A stretch of DNA of 6,404 nt, taken from positions 1 to 6,404 of the forward strand of contig JASHTE010000175.1 of the NCBI GenBank assembly GCA_030040695.1. Reading direction: 5' to 3'. Positions 1 through 5,122 of this stretch are shown here, one piece after another (position 1 is the stretch's first letter; the number at the start of each line of letters is the position of its first letter). Made by a program: the position numbers and the translations under genes. This DNA comes from Vulcanimicrobiota bacterium (lineage in GTDB: Bacteria; Vulcanimicrobiota; Vulcanimicrobiia; Vulcanimicrobiales; Vulcanimicrobiaceae). The notes under the pieces are model-generated. The model searched no databases and was not told where the DNA came from. It saw only the letters and a program-made list of their open reading frames with translations.

Positions 1-343
1 TACGGGCCGCGTGCGCGCCGAGAACGGAGAAGTGATACGAGGTGCCGTCGCGTGAGAGGACATTTTCGCGAGACCACGCCAGGCGCGCGCTCAATGGTGT
101 CGTGGCAAACGCAATACGGTCGCCGTTCACGATGCCTGCTCGGTCGGCGGGGCCTCCGGGGACGACCGTGGCGACGAGACTCCCCGCCCGGTAGCCGACA
201 TTGAGGCCAAGCGTTCCACTTGCTTGCGGAGCGACTGCGTTGTACGAAGCCAACGCGAGCGCCACGCAGCCGAGCAGAATGCTGACGAGCCGAGCCGTCA
301 CCGCTCGAAGATGCGACGATAACGCAACGGAAGACGCATTCAT
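1..343 (-). CDS. Membrane-anchored PDZ-domain protein, 3' part off the left edge
   Basis: The 114 visible codons are the N-terminal part of a longer protein. They begin at an ATG 21 nt after the stop of the preceding gene. A hydrophobic segment at about residues 19-37 (LVSILLGCVALALA) follows a short basic stretch, so it reads as an uncleaved signal anchor or signal peptide. Residues 43 to about 108 look like a PDZ domain: TLGLNV fits the carboxylate-binding loop strand, and VVPGGPADRAGIVNGDRI is the typical 'PxGPAxRAGIxxGDxI' core. PDZ domains bind C-terminal peptides and here would face outside the cytoplasm or sit next to the membrane. No Ser/His/Asp protease motif occurs before the PDZ, so this is not the usual DegP/HtrA order. 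What follows (protease, phosphatase, kinase or nothing) cannot be seen. It is probably co-transcribed with the DUF4097-like gene upstream. Confidence 0.75.
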   Translation of the reverse strand, partial: MNASSVALSSHLRAVTARLVSILLGCVALALASYNAVAPQASGTLGLNVGYRAGSLVATVVPGGPADRAGIVNGDRIAFATTPLSARLAWSRENVLSRDGTSYHFSVLGAHAAR

Positions 344-355
344 AGAGTGCGGGAA

Positions 356-362
356 CTCTCCT
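356..362 (-). promoter_or_regulatory. Shine-Dalgarno site of the PDZ gene
   Basis: On the minus strand AGGAGAG lies just after the TGA stop of the upstream gene and 12 nt before the ATG at 343. The spacing is a little long, but this is one of the two clear purine-rich sites in the window, and it supports the chosen start and translation from a shared message. Confidence 0.6.
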
Positions 363-364
363 GT

Positions 365-1084
365 TCAGTACTGCGGGGCGAGGCTGAGGAGCCGGATCGC
401 GCCCTTCTCGACTTCGATGTCGACGCCGCGACTCGCGCCGCCGTTGACGAGCCCGTCGATCGTCTCGCTCGTTCCCTTTGAATGCCCGCGAAGCGGAAAG
501 TCGGTGAAGATCGTTCCGTCGTCCGTGTGCATGTGAATGCGGAACTTCGCGTTCTCATTGATCGAGAGGTCGATATCGCCCTTGGTATTCGAAAAGCGTA
601 GCGTTCCGGGCCACTCCGCGGAGCCGATCAAGACGGTAATGGTGCCGTTCCCAGCGTTCCTCGCCTGCCCGTATGCGGGCAGCATGAGGTTCGCCGAACC
701 GTTGGCGAGCATGACGCTTGCATCGCCCGTGATATCCGTCACGTTCACGTCGCCTCCGAGCGAGATCACCCGAAGATTCACGCCGTGCGGCACGCGTATC
801 AACAGCAAGCGTAACGCGGGGGCGTCGACGTCGATCCCGCCGCGCGCGGCGCGGATCCTGGGCGGTGGCGGCGAGCTCGCGGGCAAGGCGAACGCTTCGA
901 CGGTAAAGCGGTCGCTGCGATCGCCGACGAGCGGCGCGTAGGCATTGACGGTGCCGCGGGCGATCCGTACGGTGATCGTCTCATGCGGACGCAGAAGTCC
1001 TTGCGTCACGGAATACGCTGTCTGCCCGTGACCGCAGGCCATCGGTAGAAGAAGGAGAAGTGCGGGCGCGAGCCTCTGCAGCAC
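365..1084 (-). CDS. Exported DUF4097-like beta-repeat protein (possible lipoprotein)
   Basis: This is a 239-residue protein with a GTG start 3 nt after the recombinase stop. Residues 1-17 form a signal peptide, MLQRLAPALLLLLPMAC. The cysteine at 17 gives a weak lipobox (PMAC, with Pro rather than Leu at -3), so either lipidation or ordinary cleavage is possible. Residues 35-240 are rich in short strands ending in Gly-Asp or Asn-Gly turns (GGDVNVTDITGDASVML, GNGTITVLIG, TKGDIDLSI, DDGTIFTDF, VEKGAIRLLS). This is the stacked-strand pattern of the DUF4097/DUF4098 'putative adhesin' family, whose function is mostly unknown. A proline run (SPPPPR, near residue 71) separates an N-terminal strand region from the repeats. 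The GTG is preferred because it supplies the whole signal peptide; the next Met, at 15, would remove it. The ribosome site is weak (GGTAAG overlapping the upstream stop), so translation probably depends on coupling. Confidence 0.72.
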   Translation of the reverse strand: MLQRLAPALLLLLPMACGHGQTAYSVTQGLLRPHETITVRIARGTVNAYAPLVGDRSDRFTVEAFALPASSPPPPRIRAARGGIDVDAPALRLLLIRVPHGVNLRVISLGGDVNVTDITGDASVMLANGSANLMLPAYGQARNAGNGTITVLIGSAEWPGTLRFSNTKGDIDLSINENAKFRIHMHTDDGTIFTDFPLRGHSKGTSETIDGLVNGGASRGVDIEVEKGAIRLLSLAPQY

Positions 1085-1087
1085 GGC

Positions 1088-2047
1088 TTACCGGCGCTTC
1101 CGTCTCTGGGTCGTGGGCGCGTCGTCCATACGGTCGCGCGGATGCGCCTCGTCGTACTGGCGGCGCTTGTGCTCCATCGCCAGCTTCAAATAGATGCCGG
1201 TCGTCGAAAGGTGCTCGTGACCGAGGAGCTCGCGCACCGTCTCGAGATTCGCGTCGTTCTCGATCATATGCGTTGCAAACGAGTGGCGCAACGTATGCGG
1301 GGTGGCATGTTTTTGCAGGCCGCTGACGTCGTAGATGTCGCGAAAGATTCTCCAGACGTGCTTGGGCGTCAGACGCCTGCCGTGTCGCCCGACGAAGAGT
1401 GCCTGATCCTCGGTGCGAGGACGAACGCCGAGATAGGCCTCGAGCGCCCGCGCGGAGGCCTTGTTCATGAGAACGGTGCGCTTCTTGTTCCCCTTACCCG
1501 TCACGTCGATCACGCGATTGCGTAGATCGACGTCGTGGATGCGGATCGAGGCTACCTCGGCGCGCCGAATGCCGGTGGCGTAGAGCAGCTCCATGATCGC
1601 CCGGTCCCGAAGCCGCTGGAAGTCGCTGCGCCCCGCCACCGACGTGTGCAGCAGGTGCTCGACCTCGGAGACGTGCAGGTGCTCGGGCTTCTTGTCGGCC
1701 ATGCGCGGTCCCGGGACCTCGGCGGCCGGGTTATCGTTGCGCTGCCCCGCCCACTTCAGATAGCCGTAGAACGTCTTGATGGACGACAGCCGGCGCCGGA
1801 TCGTCCTCGCGTCGACTCTTCGTTCCCCCGCCTGATACATCACGTATCGCCGGATGTCCGACATCGTTGCCCTTACGAGCTTGCCGTTGCCGAGCCAGGC
1901 AGAAAAATCTCGCAGGTCGCGCAGGTACGCGTCGACAGTCAGCGGGCTGCGGTTCCGTTCGAGCGTGAGGTACGTGGTGAAGCCGTTCAGCGTCGCCTCG
2001 TCGGCCGTCTCAGCCTTACGGCGCGGGCTCTTCTGGTTATGCGACAT
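1088..2047 (-). CDS. xer: XerC/XerD-type tyrosine recombinase
   Basis: This 319-residue site-specific recombinase is close to the family length of about 300. Residues 15-105 form the N-terminal SAM-like core-binding domain (FTTYLTLERNRSPLTVDAYL; later SSIKTFYGYLKW and the NPA turn). Residues 122-300 form the catalytic domain. All six catalytic positions are present: R161 in ATGIRRAE, K185 in GKGNKKR, H251 and R254 in HTLRHSFATH, H277 in LLGHEHLSTT, and the nucleophile Y286 in GIYLKL. It should therefore be active. XerC/D proteins resolve chromosome dimers at dif, and relatives integrate mobile elements. The GKGNKKR hairpin and the LGHxxLSTTxIY ending favour the Xer group over phage integrases. 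XerC, XerD or a single-Xer system cannot be told apart here. The last ~20 residues form a charged tail ending RRKRR that is longer than usual. The ATG lies inside a dif-like palindrome and has no clear Shine-Dalgarno site. Confidence 0.9.
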   Translation of the reverse strand: MSHNQKSPRRKAETADEATLNGFTTYLTLERNRSPLTVDAYLRDLRDFSAWLGNGKLVRATMSDIRRYVMYQAGERRVDARTIRRRLSSIKTFYGYLKWAGQRNDNPAAEVPGPRMADKKPEHLHVSEVEHLLHTSVAGRSDFQRLRDRAIMELLYATGIRRAEVASIRIHDVDLRNRVIDVTGKGNKKRTVLMNKASARALEAYLGVRPRTEDQALFVGRHGRRLTPKHVWRIFRDIYDVSGLQKHATPHTLRHSFATHMIENDANLETVRELLGHEHLSTTGIYLKLAMEHKRRQYDEAHPRDRMDDAPTTQRRKRR

Positions 2048-2068
2048 AATATCTGTTTTGTCGTATTA
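2037..2068. repeat. dif-like imperfect palindrome over the xer start codon
   Basis: On the plus strand a 13-bp arm TTATGCGACATAA (2037-2049), a 6-bp centre TATCTG (2050-2055) and a 13-bp arm TTTTGTCGTATTA (2056-2068) form an inverted repeat matching at 10 of 13 positions. The 11-6-11 core (2039-2066) has the dif layout. Against an idealised symmetric dif (ATTTAACATAA / TTATGTTAAAT) the left arm matches 8 of 11 and the right arm 7 of 11. Read on the gene strand, the inner end TTATGT is the usual start of a XerD-type arm and contains the ATG. The block has 9 G/C in 32 bases within a GC-rich region. It could be a recombination site, a self-repression operator or chance. Confidence 0.4.
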
Positions 2069-2117
2069 GGCTGGAGAAGCCTTCGGTCCTGCTCGCACGG
2101 CGAGGCATCCCTCTCTC
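2048..2117. other. 70-nt gap between the ArsB-like gene and xer
   Basis: This is the longest gap in the leftward gene run and the likeliest place for a transcript boundary. No strong terminator is visible: AGGCT-TCTCC-AGCCT on the minus strand gives only a 5-bp stem with no T-run after it. The only -10-like hexamer, TAATAC (2068-2063, minus strand), is weak and lacks a convincing -35. Read-through or a xer-specific promoter are both possible. Confidence 0.4.
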
Positions 2118-3326
2118 CTACCGCACGAGCCAGAGCCAGAGAAGTATCGCCGCGAGCATCGGCGGTACCGTGATCGCACCGAGGCGGAGATATTCGAGGG
2201 GGCTCACCTGGACGTCGCGCTTGCGCAGGGCGGAGACCCAGAGAATAGTGGCGAGAGAGCCTGCGGTGGTGAGATTCGGGCCAACATCGATTCCGGCGAT
2301 GAGGGCATAAGCGAGATGCGGCGCGTGGCTAACGACGTGCGCAGAGGCTACCGCGACGGGAAGATTGTTGAGGGCGTTGGAGAGCAGCGCGGCGCCGACG
2401 GCCGCCGCTGCGATGTCCGCTGCAGGCCCGTAGTGCGCGGCTGCGTGCAAGCCGCGCAGCACCCACGCCACCAGGCCCGCGCGATCGAGCGCATCGAGCA
2501 ACACGAAGAACGCGGCGATCAGGAGAAAGGTGCTCCAGCTGACGTGCCCGGCCGCGCCCTTCACCGAGACGTGGGCCACGGCGAGTACGATCAGAGCGCC
2601 TACGAACGCGACCGGGCCGAGCGGCAGGTCGAAGGCGAGCGCGACGAGATAGCCGAGCACGACTCCACAGACAGCGACGAGCGTCCGTCTCGCCGCCGGA
2701 TGCCGCTCTCGCGCCCCGTCCCGTTCGAAGCTGCCGCGTAACTGGGTGCGAAAGAGGACGAGGAAGAGCGCCAGATTGATGGCGATCGCTACCACTTCTG
2801 CCGGGGCGAGGTGGAGGATGTACTCGAGTATATGCGGGCGCGGCAGCACGATGACGTTCGCCGGATTTGCGAATGGCAAACCGAAGGATGCGGTATCGGC
2901 GACAAACGTGCAGCCGAAGAGAAAAGGAAGCGCATCGAGGCCGCGCTTGCCGACCGCGCCATAGACGATAGGTGTGAAGGCGATGGCAGTTGCGTCGTTC
3001 GAGAGCAGTATCGTCAACGCCGCGCCTGCAAGAAAGAGCAGAACGAACAATCTGCGGCGCGATCCACGCGAGTGCTCTACGACGTACTCCGCGACGAGCG
3101 TGAAGGCTCCCGCCTCTTCCGCAGCAGCGGCAAGCCCCATGAGCCCGAAGATGAAAAGCAGTACGTTCCACTGCGCCCATATCGCTCGCCAAGCATCTTC
3201 TACGCTCTCGTACCGCAGTGCGAGAAGGAGCAACGCTCCCGCTACCGCCCACATCCATTCGCGTGTTCCCTTCGGACGGAGCCCTGCGAGAACGATCGCC
3301 GCGACGACGATGAGCAGGGGCGCCAA
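2118..3326 (-). CDS. ArsB-like arsenite/anion efflux permease (ion transporter superfamily)
   Basis: This 402-residue polytopic membrane protein has about 10-11 hydrophobic segments. Family marks of ArsB/NhaD-type permeases appear in order: LLSNDATAIAFTP (about 107-119), VADTASFGLPFANPANVIVL (142-161), SNALNNLPVA (316-325), and the C-terminal block GIDVGPNLTTAGSLATILW (345-363). The last block, followed by SPLEYLRLG, closely parallels the end of E. coli ArsB (LGPKITPIGSLATLLW, as I recall it). ArsB expels arsenite or antimonite using the membrane potential or with the ATPase ArsA. Related permeases carry Na+ or dicarboxylates, so the substrate is an inference. No ArsR, ArsC or ArsA gene is in the window. 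It is slightly shorter than typical ArsB (about 430). The start is TTG, chosen because AAGGAGAG sits 10 nt upstream and the next in-frame Met (residue 25) would cut the first membrane segment. It follows the SulP gene by 18 nt, probably in one operon. Confidence 0.8.
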   Translation of the reverse strand: MAPLLIVVAAIVLAGLRPKGTREWMWAVAGALLLLALRYESVEDAWRAIWAQWNVLLFIFGLMGLAAAAEEAGAFTLVAEYVVEHSRGSRRRLFVLLFLAGAALTILLSNDATAIAFTPIVYGAVGKRGLDALPFLFGCTFVADTASFGLPFANPANVIVLPRPHILEYILHLAPAEVVAIAINLALFLVLFRTQLRGSFERDGARERHPAARRTLVAVCGVVLGYLVALAFDLPLGPVAFVGALIVLAVAHVSVKGAAGHVSWSTFLLIAAFFVLLDALDRAGLVAWVLRGLHAAAHYGPAADIAAAAVGAALLSNALNNLPVAVASAHVVSHAPHLAYALIAGIDVGPNLTTAGSLATILWVSALRKRDVQVSPLEYLRLGAITVPPMLAAILLWLWLVR

Positions 3327-3336
3327 GCCTCTTCTT

Positions 3337-3344
3337 CTCTCCTT
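3337..3344 (-). promoter_or_regulatory. Shine-Dalgarno site deciding the TTG start of the ArsB-like gene
   Basis: On the minus strand AAGGAGAG directly follows the SulP stop codon (TAG) and ends 10 nt before the TTG at 3326. It is the strongest ribosome site in the window, and it supports both the rare start codon and co-transcription with the SulP gene. Confidence 0.65.
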
Positions 3345-5048
3345 CTACCGTGGCTGCGGCGGTAGGAGCCCGGTCACCGCCTCGTCAGCCGACTTGAAGA
3401 CATGCCGCTCCCCGATGAGCGCGATGAGTCCCGAGCGCACCGCTGCGGTCATCGCTCGCTCGTCGGAGAGTCGCGCTAACGCAACGGTGATCCCCCGATC
3501 AAGGAGCGCGCGCAGGGCGGATTTGAAGATGTGGGCGCCGGTGTAGTCGATGTCGATGACGCCGCTACCCTCGACGACGAGCAAGCGCACCGCCTGGGGA
3601 GCTTCGAGCACGAGCTCGTTCATGCGCTCGACGATGTAACGAACGTTCATGAAGTAGAGCGGCGCAGCCGGTGAGAAAACGACGACGCCTCGCTCGTGCT
3701 CTCCCTTCTCGCCTTTGCTCGGCGGCCACCAAATCGTCGTGTCCGGCACGTGGACGAGCTCGACGCACGGCGGCCGCAGCATCACGTAAAGGCCGTAGAA
3801 AAGTGAGAGTAGGATGCTCAGCGTCATACCGAGATCGATCGGGAGTAGGACGACAAGCAAGATGGCGATCGCGACGAGAACGATCTCGAGCCTGCTCTCG
3901 CGGGCAATATGGCGAATGTCGCCGAGGCGAAAGATCTGCGCCCCGATGTAGATGAGTACGGCGGCGAGGGCGGTCTCGGGAACGTACGCGGTGAGGGCGG
4001 CGCCGAAGAGGAGCAGCAGGATCGTGCAGATCGCCCCGACGACGCCCGCGCCTTGAGAGCGCGCGCCCGTGCGCTGCACGAGCGCCGTGCGCGGCGGACT
4101 CGCATCGACGGCAAAGCCTCCGAAGAACGCTGCAGCGAGCGATCCGGCTCCGGTCGCGGCCAGATCGCGACTCGTATCGACGATGCCCGTCTCCGAGCGG
4201 TAGATGCGCAGCGTCGTAACGGTCTGCACGATGCAGACGACAGCGACGACGACGGCGAGTCGAATGATACGCTCGACGTCGGTGCGAGCAATCGGCGCAA
4301 TCGGAACATGGAACACTGGAGCGGTCGGATGGAGCGCTCCCACGAGCGCGACCCTGTTCTGCAAGTGAAAGAACGCGACTGCCGATGCGGCGAGCAGCAG
4401 CGCGATAAGCGCGCCTGGAACTCTTGCGTCGATCGCCTTGGCGCCGGCGACGATCGCGAGCACGAGCACCCCAAGCCCCAGAGCGGTGAGGTTCACGTGC
4501 GGCAGCGCCCGCACGATCGCGCCGATCCGGTCGATCGCTGCGGTCGGTGCGACAGAGATGCCGAGGAGCGCCGGCACCTGCGAGATGACGATCTGCACCG
4601 CGATGCCGGCGAGGAAGCCGACGGTTACCGGAATCGAGAGGAGATCGGAGATCCATTGCGCGCGGAGCAGCCCAGCTGCGAGGAGCATCGCGCCCACGAG
4701 CAACGTCATCACGCCGACGAGAGCAACGTACGACTGCGACCCGACCACGGCGACGCCGGCGATCGTCGCGGCGAAGATCGGCGCGATCGTCGAGTCGGCG
4801 CCGACCGAGAGGAAGCGATTTCTTCCGAATACGGCAAAGGCGAGTGCGCCGGCTACAGAGGCATAGAGTCCGGTAGCAGGCGGCATCCCTGCCAGGTGCG
4901 CCGTTGCGATCTGCGTGGGGATCGCGATCGCTGCGAGCAAGACACCGGCGAGAAGATCGGAGCCGAGCCAGCTCACACGGTAGCCGCGAAACGAGGCGAA
5001 GAACACCCCGCCCTGTTCCGCCCGCTGTGACCGCGGACCCGGTTCCAT
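3345..5048 (-). CDS. SulP/SLC26-family anion transporter with C-terminal STAS domain
   Basis: This 567-residue inner-membrane transporter spans the full usual length of the family. The transport domain (about 30-425, 12-14 hydrophobic segments) begins with GSDLLAGVLLAAIAIPTQIATAHLAGMPPATGLYAS, the SulP signature region, followed by FGRNRFLSVGADSTIAPI, the segment that helps form the anion site. DASPPRTALVQRTGARSQ (about 315-332) corresponds to the conserved 'SxSRTA...GA.T' stretch, with Pro-Pro replacing the usual small residues. Residues 452-562 are a STAS domain (PLYFMNVRYIVERM, GVIDIDYTGAHIFKSAL). The DxS/T site reads D501-Y502-T503, so the Ser that anti-sigma antagonists phosphorylate is Tyr here. 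Family substrates include sulfate, bicarbonate and dicarboxylates; this one's is unknown. The ATG at 5048 has no Shine-Dalgarno site; GTG at codon 15 is an alternative. It is the first gene of the leftward run and divergent from the GT87-like gene. Confidence 0.88.
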   Translation of the reverse strand: MEPGPRSQRAEQGGVFFASFRGYRVSWLGSDLLAGVLLAAIAIPTQIATAHLAGMPPATGLYASVAGALAFAVFGRNRFLSVGADSTIAPIFAATIAGVAVVGSQSYVALVGVMTLLVGAMLLAAGLLRAQWISDLLSIPVTVGFLAGIAVQIVISQVPALLGISVAPTAAIDRIGAIVRALPHVNLTALGLGVLVLAIVAGAKAIDARVPGALIALLLAASAVAFFHLQNRVALVGALHPTAPVFHVPIAPIARTDVERIIRLAVVVAVVCIVQTVTTLRIYRSETGIVDTSRDLAATGAGSLAAAFFGGFAVDASPPRTALVQRTGARSQGAGVVGAICTILLLLFGAALTAYVPETALAAVLIYIGAQIFRLGDIRHIARESRLEIVLVAIAILLVVLLPIDLGMTLSILLSLFYGLYVMLRPPCVELVHVPDTTIWWPPSKGEKGEHERGVVVFSPAAPLYFMNVRYIVERMNELVLEAPQAVRLLVVEGSGVIDIDYTGAHIFKSALRALLDRGITVALARLSDERAMTAAVRSGLIALIGERHVFKSADEAVTGLLPPQPR

Positions 5049-5056
5049 TGGGTCTA

Positions 5057-5104
5057 GTGGTCCATCTTCAGCCCGCCAAAAGTCCGTGGCGGCGTTGGGA
5101 CCAC
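5057..5104. repeat. Nested inverted repeats in the divergent region
   Basis: The outer arms GTGGTCC (5057-5063) and GGACCAC (5098-5104) are perfect 7-bp inverted repeats with centres 41 bp apart. Inside them CCGCCA (5073-5078) and TGGCGG (5087-5092) pair around an 8-nt loop. The two symmetry axes fall within about 2 bp of each other. In a SulP leader RNA this could fold into a two-step hairpin ending 8 nt before the ATG; as DNA it could be a two-site operator. No T-run follows on either strand, so it does not look like a terminator. Confidence 0.45.
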
Positions 5105-5110
5105 GCTCGC

Positions 5111-5116
5111 TACAAT
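5111..5116 (+). promoter_or_regulatory. -10-like hexamer TACAAT of the GT87-like gene
   Basis: TACAAT differs from TATAAT at one base and ends 6 nt before the ATG at 5123. A start site at normal distance would fall at or beside the A of the ATG, giving a leaderless message, which agrees with the lack of a Shine-Dalgarno site. No good -35 hexamer is found 16-18 bp upstream (GGCGGC lies there). Confidence 0.45.
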
Positions 5117-5122
5117 GCGCGC

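Larger units (their letters stand above)
5049..5122. promoter_or_regulatory. Divergent promoter region between the SulP and GT87-like genes
   Basis: These 74 bp must hold the rightward promoter and probably the leftward one. I see no convincing -35/-10 pair for the SulP direction. The region carries two nested inverted repeats and, for the rightward gene, a -10-like hexamer; these are listed separately. Confidence 0.6.

Noticed and set aside
1088..2047. Recombinase as the integrase of a mobile island
   Set aside because: No tRNA, attachment-site duplication, excisionase, transposon or cargo genes are seen, and the protein has Xer-type motifs. An island cannot be excluded from a 6.4-kb view but is not supported.
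2060..2068. TAATACGAC on the minus strand, resembling the start of a T7 promoter
   Set aside because: Only about the first nine bases match and the rest of the phage promoter is absent, so it is part of the palindrome and the likeness is coincidental.
2069..2082. Small hairpin AGGCT-TCTCC-AGCCT after the ArsB-like gene as a terminator
   Set aside because: The stem has only 5 bp and is followed by TAATACG rather than a T-run on the transcribed strand.
1535..2173. Plus-strand open frame of 212 codons opposite xer and the gap after it
   Set aside because: It is the antisense shadow of the recombinase, which has all six catalytic residues on the other strand. Its product shows no recognisable motif.
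3909..5030. Long open frame of 373 codons on the plus strand opposite the SulP gene
   Set aside because: It is extremely rich in Arg, Asp, Glu and His, with no domain pattern or hydrophobic core. This is typical of the complement of a GC-rich membrane-protein gene, and the opposite strand has a clear SulP protein.
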